DNA of 64,000 nucleotides from an uncultured Lachnospiraceae bacterium (GTDB lineage Bacteria > Bacillota > Clostridia > Lachnospirales > Lachnospiraceae), in contig CALZBR010000003.1 in assembly GCA_945621435.1 (NCBI GenBank), positions 1 to 64,000 of the forward strand, in the 5' to 3' direction. Below the pieces are notes generated by a model that had not been told where the DNA came from, searched no databases, and worked only from the letters and a program-made list of their open reading frames with translations. The first letter of the stretch is position 1; every line of letters starts with the position of its first letter. The translations under genes were made by a program, and so were the position numbers. Shown one piece after another: positions 7,811 through 15,617 of the stretch.

Positions 7811-10486
7811 CTACTTCAGCCCATCAAAAAAGTCCATCTCCCATGCATCATTTTCGAATGCATAAAAGGCTTCTCGCCCGATACACAATATAGAATTTTT
7901 TCTTGTTACCGGTACCAGGAAAAAGCCCCACTGGTCCTTAGCTGCAAACACGAAGAATTTAACCTCTCCCTCGTATATGGTATCCATGTCATCTTGAGGA
8001 ATACATTCGCTATAATCAGCATAGCGATCTATAATTTCTTCGTAAGTAGTTTCCTCATAGTCGGCTTCCTTATTGTCATACATATATCTGTACTTCAAAT
8101 TACCTGAACCATCCTTGAGGAATAACTCCAGCTGCCGAATGCCACTATTTCTGGACAGATGTCCATAGGTCTGGGTTCTGTCCAGACTGTATATCAACAT
8201 GACTTCCTTGCCTTCATGAGTCAAGCCACTTACCGAGTAAGGGATAGACGGCATCTGATAGTACAGATGTACATCTGTAAAGCCCATTTTTCTGGCATTG
8301 ACATACTGAATGGCACCTCTTACACAAGTCAGTTTCAGCTCTGAAATATCTTTCTTTTCTCTAGACTGTTGCTTAAATTCAATGCTCTTACCAGGTACGA
8401 ACTCCTTGAGTGCTTCGCGGAAAATATCAATGCGGCAGGATTGTCCTGTCAGTTTGATAATAGAGAAATCACCCAACGTTCTGTTCTCATAAAAATCATT
8501 CAAAAACTTATTAACAATTTCATAAATATCTGCTTTTAAAAGCAATTCTATTTCCTTAATATTGAAAATAACCTCCGGAAAAGAGTGTTTGTAAACCAGT
8601 CTGCCTTCTTCACGAACCACCAGATTCCATCTCTCAATCTGAGTTACCTTCAAGTCATCATCTTCCTTGTCATAATTGTTCTGGAAGCTGTTACGGATAA
8701 TACCCTCTCGCATATAGAATTGTTTCTTCATACGATCAGCGATATCAAACAAGAAGTAAAAATTATTCTTTACCATGAAATATTCATCTCTGGTACGATT
8801 TTCATAATTTTTAAACTTGGTAGGGATAATATTCTCCGCTTCATTATAGGCTCTTTCCAAATGCTCATATACTGCAGCCTTGCCAAACTCATCTACATAG
8901 CGGAAGATATCCTCTGATGCTACCTGGATGATATCATCAATATGCACAGCCTTTCCCTGACCATAAAATGCCGCAAACATAATCTTGATATACTGCATAA
9001 TGCGGTATGTAATATTATTTCCACCAAAATTGGTATCACCATTTTCATAGGTTGTTTCAATATCCACGCGATAGGATACGCTATCATTTTCAATTACAAA
9101 GTTACAGGAGGACAAATCCGTAGTACCACCGCCACAGTCTACAATCAGTGCAGAAATCTGCTCTCCATCATAATATTTTTTCTTCTCTATGAGATTATGG
9201 ATGGTATTGTATATAACTGCAGTTCCTTCATCCAGCATGTGTTGTGTATCAATCTCATATTCCGGCAACAAATCCTTAAACATAAGGTTATACTGTCTTT
9301 TCATTTTTACCGGGCTTGTCAGATGTAAATGCTTAAACTTACACTTAAATCTCTGTTCTGCACAATGTATCACATATAACAGATATTCCCTAACAATATC
9401 TCCACGTTTCACAAAGGCTGTATTTCCCGCCTTATCATTAATTTCCTGTCTAGATTCATAGCTATTTACCCAACGCTTAATCTCATAAAAAATACTAAAT
9501 GACTCATCATAATATTTGATATGGGCATCTTTTTGCGCTTCATATCCAAAGTGGTAAATAATATTGTTTGCATCACTACAATCCACTACAGAAACAACTG
9601 TAGGAAGCATAGGCACCCATTTTTTGACCTTTTTGGTATGGTCCATAAAACGTACTTCATTAATGGCATCCAGCTTTACGCCTCCGTTTAAAAGGTCATT
9701 GCTGTCATGGCAATTGATATAACCGTAATCTAAGTATGTTCCTGCGGTAGTATTTGAAGTACCAAAATCAATCGAAAGAATTGCCTCTGTCTGTTCAGCC
9801 TCTCTGATTTCCAAATCTACCAAAGGTATTTTGTAATAATTGAGTGCAGCACAAGGTTTCTGTTCCTTGGCATAATATGCGTTATACAGATAATCAGACT
9901 CACGCTTTTCAAAAAACAGCAGGTAGTAAAACTTTTTATCACTTAAACGAATGGGCTGTCTTCCGTCTCGTTCCAGGAAGAAATGTTCCTCTTCTTCTCC
10001 ATCGCTCACAAGATTGAGGATACTGCAAATCTCTCCATTCTCACCAACCAGTAGAACATTGGACTCCACAATATGATTGATAACTGTTTTGCTGATATCA
10101 TTCTTTTTACTACGGTCAATACCAACCTGATATCTGTCATACAGCGTAAGATCCAGTCCTTCGTACATAATGATTCTAGCAGGGTTATGGATTGTTCCCT
10201 CGTCACGAATCTGCGTACCCAGTTTTCTTGTCAATATAGACTGCAAGCGCTCCCATCCACCTTCCTTTACGTCCCGGATTAAGAGCGCTTCTTTTTCTCC
10301 ACGATATCGCAAAATCGTCTCTATCAGCTCATAACGATTAAGGGGATCTGTAATCCCCTTAATGATCATTTCTTTGCTACAGATATCTCTGAGCTGATAA
10401 GTCGTCATTTCCTCCAAATCTCTCTTTTGATAAGTATGAGTTGTTGCTTTTTGCGTAGTATTATTTAAATGTAATGTGTAACCCAT
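7811..10486 (-). CDS. Hsp70-like (actin-fold) ATPase with SAP-like N-terminus
   Basis: An 891-residue protein. Residues 27-62 (MTTYQLRDICSKEMIIKG onward) look like a SAP-type helix-extended-helix motif, often nucleic-acid binding. The actin/Hsp70 ATPase follows: phosphate-1 loop SIDFGTSNTTAG at about 238-249, phosphate-2 loop ALIVDCGGGTTDL near 450, and an adenosine-type motif around IKLTGQSCRIDIFREAL. The length exceeds DnaK (about 640), and the C-terminal substrate domain is not the DnaK type; instead there is a beta-rich region of about 150 residues. A J-domain gene is in the same operon (20518-20955), so the two may form a dedicated chaperone pair for assembly, recycling or effector handling. 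AAA+ ClpV is absent from the visible locus. Confidence 0.75.
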   Translation of the reverse strand: MGYTLHLNNTTQKATTHTYQKRDLEEMTTYQLRDICSKEMIIKGITDPLNRYELIETILRYRGEKEALLIRDVKEGGWERLQSILTRKLGTQIRDEGTIHNPARIIMYEGLDLTLYDRYQVGIDRSKKNDISKTVINHIVESNVLLVGENGEICSILNLVSDGEEEEHFFLERDGRQPIRLSDKKFYYLLFFEKRESDYLYNAYYAKEQKPCAALNYYKIPLVDLEIREAEQTEAILSIDFGTSNTTAGTYLDYGYINCHDSNDLLNGGVKLDAINEVRFMDHTKKVKKWVPMLPTVVSVVDCSDANNIIYHFGYEAQKDAHIKYYDESFSIFYEIKRWVNSYESRQEINDKAGNTAFVKRGDIVREYLLYVIHCAEQRFKCKFKHLHLTSPVKMKRQYNLMFKDLLPEYEIDTQHMLDEGTAVIYNTIHNLIEKKKYYDGEQISALIVDCGGGTTDLSSCNFVIENDSVSYRVDIETTYENGDTNFGGNNITYRIMQYIKIMFAAFYGQGKAVHIDDIIQVASEDIFRYVDEFGKAAVYEHLERAYNEAENIIPTKFKNYENRTRDEYFMVKNNFYFLFDIADRMKKQFYMREGIIRNSFQNNYDKEDDDLKVTQIERWNLVVREEGRLVYKHSFPEVIFNIKEIELLLKADIYEIVNKFLNDFYENRTLGDFSIIKLTGQSCRIDIFREALKEFVPGKSIEFKQQSREKKDISELKLTCVRGAIQYVNARKMGFTDVHLYYQMPSIPYSVSGLTHEGKEVMLIYSLDRTQTYGHLSRNSGIRQLELFLKDGSGNLKYRYMYDNKEADYEETTYEEIIDRYADYSECIPQDDMDTIYEGEVKFFVFAAKDQWGFFLVPVTRKNSILCIGREAFYAFENDAWEMDFFDGLK

Positions 10487-10543
10487 AAATCATCTTCCTC
10501 TATTCCAAACTGTTCTCCCTAATAAAAGTATTAATACACCTCA

Positions 10544-12463
10544 TCAGTTTCCAGCATTTTGTTTTGCCGAAATCTTATTCAATATGTCCTTTACTTTCTT
10601 TGCTGACTCATTGTCTTTTATTGCATTATAATTTGCCAAAGCAGAATTTAAATATGTTTTAGCCAATTCTACATCATCATTTGCTAAAGCCTCTAGAGCA
10701 GACATCAAATCATTTGTCGCATCCTGGCTTGTTTCAGATGCTTCTGCACTGGTTCCTACTACCTTCTCCTTCAGTCTGTCTACTTCTTCTGTATTACCTA
10801 ACTGTTGCCAAATTGCCATTGTTTGTGAATAAAATTCTTTTGCACTGTCAATGTTACCGGCTTCCTTTTCACGATCACCCATTTCCTCGTACATTCGTGC
10901 CTGATCTTCTTGTGACAACTTGTTTATACATGCTTCTGTTTCAACCATTTTCTCCTCTATTTCCTTTAGTTTTGCAGTAGCATCTACATTACCCATTTCA
11001 GAAGCTCTTTTATATTCCCCATGTGCAAGTTCATACTGGAGAAGTGCATCTGCATACGTCTGTGCAGTACGTAAACTATCACCACTCGCCTCTAATTCTT
11101 TTGCATTTGCCATCGATATTTGAGCATTTACTTTTGTTTTGTATTCCTGTGCAATATCTCTGTTAGTAGTATCATCTATTTCATCCATAACCTCATATGC
11201 CTTGGTGAAACTGCTATTAGCAGTCTCGTAGTCAGCCTCTTCATAGGCTGATACACCTGCTTGCATATTTGTAGCATAGGTAGAATAAGTCTCTATTCCT
11301 TTATTGTAGGTTGATGTATCTTCCCCATGATTTGTTTTAAGTTCCTCAGCCAAACCATTTGCATTTTGGAATAATCCAGCTGCTTTTTTATATTCCTTTT
11401 CCTGCAACGCAGACATTCCTCTATTCAAGTTATCTGTAAGCTTCTCATAGGTTTCCACACACTCTACTTTCGCATAATTGCGGCTTCTCTTACCGGCCTT
11501 AACATTTTCCGAAGTAATATATGCCTGATTCATCTGTTCATCTGCCAGAGAATAATTATACTCCTGCAAATATTCGATGCCTCTTTCCTTATATTTCTCC
11601 ATTTTTTCAATGTTTGACTTATTGCTTTGTACGCGAGTTATAAACAATGTTAAAAACAATGTCAGCAATACCGCTCCAAGAGAAACACCTATTTTAATCC
11701 ATTTTTTGTATTTCCCTTCGTTCGGATTTTTATATATTTTATTAACAAAAACCGTAGCAATTGTATAATTCTCAACTATTTCCATTCTCTGGCTTAAAAT
11801 TACATCTTCCAAACCGGTACAAACATCTTCTGCCTTTGACACGCCATCAACAGCATCAATAATTTCAGCATCTCCCACATTTTCCCAAACACCGCGGGTC
11901 ATGAGCATTAGGATGTCACCGTCTTCTAAGACTTTTTTACTTGAAATAACCGGGGTGAATCTTCCCGGTTGTCCTAAATATGTATAAAGATTGTTTCTTT
12001 CTTCATGATATGCCAACTGGTCTATTGCCAGTTCCTCATCATCTACCATTTTTTGAGTTAATGAGGTGTCTTTGGTTGCCAGTTTGATATTGCCATTTCT
12101 CATCCAATACAAACGGCAATTACCAACATGCGCCCACATAGCTTTTTTATAGTCTGTCAATAAAATAGCCATGCTGGCTTCTAAACGCATCTCTTCAGCT
12201 TCTTCCAATAATATCTGATGTGCAGCCTTCATATATTGCTTCAGCTTACCGGCAGACATTCCCGGATTTTCTGAAAACTTGGTTATTACTGTCGTAATAG
12301 CGAGCTTTGCACTCTCTTTCTTCTCATCTATATCTATGCCATCTGCAATAACATAACACGCATAATCCTTCAGCTCCACAAAGGCAAAATAGTCTGAATT
12401 TATCAGATAGCTTCCTGCCTCAGAAATAAACTTGGTAATAAAAGTGGCATTATCCTTACGCAT
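10544..12463 (-). CDS. membrane-anchored PP2C-like pseudo-phosphatase with TPR/helical-repeat tail
   Basis: A 639-residue protein. Residues 1-245 have the PP2C fold pattern, but each metal-site motif is altered compared with the neighbouring phosphatase: the DGxGG motif is ADGIDID, the GDS motif is VGNCR, the SDG motif is MTRGVWENV and the final DN motif is ENYTIATV. One TM segment follows (WIKIGVSLGAVLLTLFLTLF, about residues 257-276). The remaining about 350 residues are TPR-like helical repeats (repeated Y.KAAGLFQNA, YETANSSFTKAYE, DIELAKTYLNSAL-type segments). I infer a catalytically dead sensor or scaffold that binds phosphoproteins inside the cell and projects repeats to the other side of the membrane. 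It is 57 nt before the Hsp70-like gene. Confidence 0.72.
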   Translation of the reverse strand: MRKDNATFITKFISEAGSYLINSDYFAFVELKDYACYVIADGIDIDEKKESAKLAITTVITKFSENPGMSAGKLKQYMKAAHQILLEEAEEMRLEASMAILLTDYKKAMWAHVGNCRLYWMRNGNIKLATKDTSLTQKMVDDEELAIDQLAYHEERNNLYTYLGQPGRFTPVISSKKVLEDGDILMLMTRGVWENVGDAEIIDAVDGVSKAEDVCTGLEDVILSQRMEIVENYTIATVFVNKIYKNPNEGKYKKWIKIGVSLGAVLLTLFLTLFITRVQSNKSNIEKMEKYKERGIEYLQEYNYSLADEQMNQAYITSENVKAGKRSRNYAKVECVETYEKLTDNLNRGMSALQEKEYKKAAGLFQNANGLAEELKTNHGEDTSTYNKGIETYSTYATNMQAGVSAYEEADYETANSSFTKAYEVMDEIDDTTNRDIAQEYKTKVNAQISMANAKELEASGDSLRTAQTYADALLQYELAHGEYKRASEMGNVDATAKLKEIEEKMVETEACINKLSQEDQARMYEEMGDREKEAGNIDSAKEFYSQTMAIWQQLGNTEEVDRLKEKVVGTSAEASETSQDATNDLMSALEALANDDVELAKTYLNSALANYNAIKDNESAKKVKDILNKISAKQNAGN

Positions 12464-12475
12464 TGCTATTCCTCT

Positions 12476-13339
12476 TTACTTGATTGTCAAGATTACAATC
12501 GTTGCATTGTCCTTATTTTTCTTCTTATGTTTTTCAACCTGTGAAATAACTTCATCGGCAATATTCTGAGGATGTGTTTTCTTCGACAACAACTTTTCCA
12601 GTTCAATTTGTCCTAATACTTCCACTCCGTCAGAGTATATGAGCACCTTATCACCCTTCTTCAAGAATATAGGACGGTCTGACTCATCAGCTTTTTTAAA
12701 TCCGTCATATCCCAAATAATTAACTAATCGGGTGTCTGTGTTATTACTTAAAGCTTCCTCTCGTGCAATGGCCCCAGCATGATACTGATCCTCCAACCAG
12801 TTACGCACATTCTCCTTACGGTTTACCATGATCAATCTACCGCCCCTGAAAACCGCTATATTGCTGTCTCCCACAGAACTCCAAAATAATTTATCATCTT
12901 TAAGCACTACCGTTACAACGGTTGTCCCACCCTTTGCTTCTCCGAATTCATCTCGGATTCTTTCATTAGAAAGCATTGCAGACTTCTGGAAATAATAAGT
13001 AAGGTTATCCGTCACATCTCTTTTTTCAAATTCATCCATGAAGGTCTCAGCCGTAATACTACTAGCCAATTTACCATTTATATAACCACCAATGCCATCT
13101 GCTACCAATGCCATGATTCCATATTCTCTAATACTTACTGCAAAAGAGTCATCCTGTTTCTCTCTAGTTCCTATTGTTTGTGCATTTCCCACATCTGCAT
13201 ATAAATTATTCCCTATTGCATAGCCTTTATTGTCTCGTAGAAGGCGTATTAAAATACAAAGAACCAGAACAATAATAATTATGCCCACAGAAACCCCTAA
13301 TGCTATCAGCACCTTGCTATCTGTAATCAGTTCCCACAT
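12476..13339 (-). CDS. PP2C-type Ser/Thr phosphatase, membrane anchored
   Basis: A 287-residue protein with one N-terminal TM segment (residues 9-32, VLIALGVSVGIIIIVLVLCI) followed by a complete PP2C domain. Metal-binding motifs are intact: REKQDD, ALVADGIGGYINGK, SSVGDSNIAVFRGG, VLIYSDGVE and the C-terminal KDNATIVIL. It should remove phosphate from Ser/Thr of partner proteins, as PppA does in Proteobacterial T6SS. Its ATG overlaps the last base of the zinc-ribbon/FHA gene's stop, and it is 12 nt upstream of the pseudo-phosphatase. The pairing with the kinase at 17814-18689 and the FHA proteins suggests a reversible phospho-switch for injection. Confidence 0.87.
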   Translation of the reverse strand: MWELITDSKVLIALGVSVGIIIIVLVLCILIRLLRDNKGYAIGNNLYADVGNAQTIGTREKQDDSFAVSIREYGIMALVADGIGGYINGKLASSITAETFMDEFEKRDVTDNLTYYFQKSAMLSNERIRDEFGEAKGGTTVVTVVLKDDKLFWSSVGDSNIAVFRGGRLIMVNRKENVRNWLEDQYHAGAIAREEALSNNTDTRLVNYLGYDGFKKADESDRPIFLKKGDKVLIYSDGVEVLGQIELEKLLSKKTHPQNIADEVISQVEKHKKKNKDNATIVILTIK

Positions 13340-13884
13340 TAGTATTCACCCATCTCATCGCTTTCTGCACCATCATTATTCCATTCAAAATGCTCTCCGC
13401 ATAAAGGAACAAAAATAAACTTACTCTGTCCTATCTCTATTACCGAAAAAGCATGTAATTCTACCGGTGTATAAACAGCTTCCCCATTATGATATGCCAA
13501 TCCTGAAGAATCACCTGGCAACAAATATGTAGAACGGTTTTTACTGTCATAAATAATAGCAGCATGATTAATTCTGGATATTGCATTATCTCCTAAAATC
13601 TGGATATGCATGTTGTCTGCTCTTCCTATAAAATTCTTACCTGCATGGATCTTATAATCCTTTCCATACTGCGCACCTTCGATACAAACTAACCAGCCAG
13701 TTACAGGCTCAACATTTTCTGCTGCACCAGAAATAGGCATGGTCTTATCCGGATCATCTACCATCATCCTACGATTATTTGAATATCTGTTTACGCTCTC
13801 CAGCTCTGTGTTACAATATGGACAGGTATCTCCATATTTTCTAACACTATACATATGTCCATTTTTACACCGATTCAGTCCCAT
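13339..13884 (-). CDS. zinc-ribbon plus FHA-domain protein
   Basis: A 181-residue soluble protein. The N-terminus has a C-x3-H...C-x2-C cluster (Cys6, His10, Cys21, Cys24; CPYCN), a likely zinc ribbon. A short linker contains DPDKTMP, a threonine-bearing motif of the kind FHA domains bind when phosphorylated. Residues about 70-165 are an FHA domain: NFIGRADN, AISRINHAAII and a GDSSGLAYHNG loop. The phosphopeptide loop differs somewhat from the canonical SxxH/NG pattern but the fold signature is good. It overlaps the PP2C gene by one base. It probably links phosphorylation state to assembly. RBS GAGGAG is just upstream of the ATG. Confidence 0.78.
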   Translation of the reverse strand: MGLNRCKNGHMYSVRKYGDTCPYCNTELESVNRYSNNRRMMVDDPDKTMPISGAAENVEPVTGWLVCIEGAQYGKDYKIHAGKNFIGRADNMHIQILGDNAISRINHAAIIYDSKNRSTYLLPGDSSGLAYHNGEAVYTPVELHAFSVIEIGQSKFIFVPLCGEHFEWNNDGAESDEMGEY

Positions 13885-13897
13885 ACCCTTCTCCTCA

Positions 13898-14617
13898 CTA
13901 TTGAATTTGCAGCATTGTACTTGCTATATAAATAATATCTCCTACCTCTACTTCAATAGCACCTACAAGCTTAACATCCATAATTGAATTTTGTGTTAAT
14001 TTCTTTACTCTGGTTCCGTTCTTAGAATCAATATCATCCACATACCAGCCTTTTTCAGTGTAATTAAGCACTGCATGTTGTTTTGATATCATCTGTGCTA
14101 CTGCAGACCCAGACAAATCAATATCCACAATTTCGCCATCAGCAGATTTTCCTATAATCAATGATGTCTTACGTTCCAGGCTCCACTCCATAAGAGTTTG
14201 TCCTTCCTCATTTATCAGAACAATCTTCTTTGCACCTGTTTTATCACGCTCATGTTGTTCTTTTTTTGCAGCACTCATGGGGCGTCTATCTAAAGGATTG
14301 CTTTGCACCTGCGCCGGACTGGGACTACTTTGTTGTATATTTGCCCTTGCCATGTTCTCCGGCATCGTTACATTTCTGCTTATTCTAGCATTACTTTCAA
14401 CGCTGCTAATCCGGCTTACTCCCTTATTTTCCTTTTTATTACCCATAACAATAAATAACACTGTCAACAGCGTTGCAAGTAAGAGAATTCCCATTACACA
14501 AACCACTTTTACTATAGTTGTTATGGATGAATTGATAATAGCACCAGCTATTATACCCAAAGTTATATAAACAATTGTTTTGATAATTTCCATTGCAATC
14601 TTCTGTGATGATTTCAC
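13898..14617 (-). CDS. two-TM protein with C-terminal FHA domain
   Basis: I take the GTG at 14617 as start, because GAGGG lies 7 nt upstream and the first in-frame ATG (14668) lies inside a strong hairpin. The product is then 239 residues. Two TM helices occur near residues 12-30 and 38-60, followed by a basic, disordered linker. An FHA domain fills the C-terminal about 95 residues: LIIGKSADGE, MISKQHAVL, DDIDSKNGTRV, all canonical for phosphothreonine recognition. This is a membrane-tethered phospho-reader, comparable in role to Fha/TagH in T6SS. It is the first gene after the tube genes, separated by the hairpin at 14646-14675. Confidence 0.8.
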   Translation of the reverse strand: MKSSQKIAMEIIKTIVYITLGIIAGAIINSSITTIVKVVCVMGILLLATLLTVLFIVMGNKKENKGVSRISSVESNARISRNVTMPENMARANIQQSSPSPAQVQSNPLDRRPMSAAKKEQHERDKTGAKKIVLINEEGQTLMEWSLERKTSLIIGKSADGEIVDIDLSGSAVAQMISKQHAVLNYTEKGWYVDDIDSKNGTRVKKLTQNSIMDVKLVGAIEVEVGDIIYIASTMLQIQ

Positions 14618-14645
14618 AACTATTCCCTCTTTTCTTTCAGGGATA

Positions 14646-14675
14646 ACAGTCAATGGGACTAAGCCCATTGACTGT
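14646..14675 (-). terminator. intercistronic hairpin downstream of the tube genes
   Basis: A perfect 12-bp inverted repeat (ACAGTCAATGGG, loop of 6, then its complement) lies between the stop of the second tube gene (14698) and the start of the FHA gene (14617). No U-run follows on the minus strand, so it is not a standard intrinsic terminator. An mRNA 3'-end stabiliser, processing site or partial attenuator fits better, limiting downstream regulator levels relative to tube protein. Confidence 0.6.
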
Positions 14676-14697
14676 ATACTGAACTCCTGTTTTAAAT

Positions 14698-15114
14698 TTA
14701 GCTAGCATATCCGCCGGTAATTTCGGTTGCGCTATTCTTGTCCTTCTTCTGCTTTACAACCAGTTCAAAGGTACCTACACCCTCAGTATCACCATAATTC
14801 TCTTTGTAATCAACAACGAAAGCATTAGGTAATGTGTACTCACGAACTACCTGACCAGCTGCAGTTACCATTACAGATACATTTCTGTAACAATCTGCCT
14901 GCTCAGCAGGAACCATAGACCATAATGCAAGATCTACTGTAGCCTCTGTACCACTGTCTAACATGGTAAGAATCTTGCCTGTTACCTTCATAGTAACACC
15001 AACATCTGTTGTCTTTGCATTTGTATCCTTGGGTGTATCTACACTGAAATCCACGGTCTGGATTGTTTCTACACCTAAATTAATTGAACCACCAACATTC
15101 AAAATAAATCCCAT
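14698..15114 (-). CDS. Hcp/TssD-like tube protein 2
   Basis: A 138-residue soluble protein with no signal peptide. The segment LPNAFVVDYKENYGDTEG followed by GTFELVVKQKKD corresponds to the conserved end of Bacteroidota-type TssD (Hcp) proteins, where an AYxVxYKExFD motif precedes the last strand. Size matches Hcp/tube monomers (about 130-170). It is about 50% identical by eye to the protein encoded just upstream (15138-15560), including DTP(K/N)D(T/S)NA(K/R)(T/S)TD(V/L)G. RBS AAGGAGG is 6 nt before the ATG, the best in the operon. Hexameric rings of such proteins stack into the inner tube. Confidence 0.75.
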   Translation of the reverse strand: MGFILNVGGSINLGVETIQTVDFSVDTPKDTNAKTTDVGVTMKVTGKILTMLDSGTEATVDLALWSMVPAEQADCYRNVSVMVTAAGQVVREYTLPNAFVVDYKENYGDTEGVGTFELVVKQKKDKNSATEITGGYAS

Positions 15115-15137
15115 TGTTATATCCTCCTTCTAAAGTA

Positions 15138-15560
15138 TTAGTATGCGAAACCACCCTGATATTCTACGTTAGCATTCATATCCTTCTTCTGCTTAACTAC
15201 CAGTTCAAAAGTACCCACGCCGGTTTCATCACCGAAGCTCTCTTTATATGCTACAACATACGCGGTATCCATTATAATCTGGCGTACAACCATACCACCA
15301 GAAATAACGTCAACGCTTACCTTTCCATAGCACTTAGCATCTTCAGCAGGTACAAGTGCCCATGTAGGCAACTTAACAGTTTCATCCGCAACACCTGCAA
15401 TGTTTGCACGGATTTTTCCAGTAATGGTAAGAGTCATTCCCAAATCTGTGGAACGCGCATTACTGTCGTTGGGGGTATCAGTGTCAAACTTTACAGCAGT
15501 TACTGTTTCCAACCCCAGTTGAATAGTTTCATTTGCTTCGATAGTAACTTTAAATCCCAT
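15138..15560 (-). CDS. Hcp/TssD-like tube protein 1
   Basis: A 140-residue paralogue of the next protein, with the same layout: LGLETVTAVKFDTDTPND, a central TGKIRANI strand, VPAEDAKCYGKVSV, and MDTAYVVAYKESFGDETG then GTFELVVKQKKD near the end. The two genes are tandem, 23 nt apart. They may form mixed or alternating rings, or one may be a first/last ring variant. The gene follows the main sheath-like gene, the usual TssC-Hcp order. Strong RBS (AGGAG) about 8 nt before the ATG. Tube identity is inferred from size, the YKExFGD motif and context. Confidence 0.75.
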   Translation of the reverse strand: MGFKVTIEANETIQLGLETVTAVKFDTDTPNDSNARSTDLGMTLTITGKIRANIAGVADETVKLPTWALVPAEDAKCYGKVSVDVISGGMVVRQIIMDTAYVVAYKESFGDETGVGTFELVVKQKKDMNANVEYQGGFAY

Positions 15561-15588
15561 CTCTTCTCTCTCCTGTTCTTTTTATTTA

Positions 15589-15613
15589 TTAAATGAAAGT
15601 ATCTTTCATTTAA
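15589..15613 (-). terminator. intercistronic hairpin between sheath-like gene and tube genes
   Basis: An 11-bp perfect inverted repeat (TTAAATGAAAG, 3-nt loop, CTTTCATTTAA) sits 4 nt after the sheath stop and about 28 nt before tube 1. It is AU-rich and followed by AAATAAAAAG on the minus strand, so termination is doubtful. With the hairpin at 14646-14675 it brackets the tube gene pair, consistent with RNA processing or stability control giving high tube expression. Confidence 0.5.
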
Positions 15614-15617
15614 TTTC

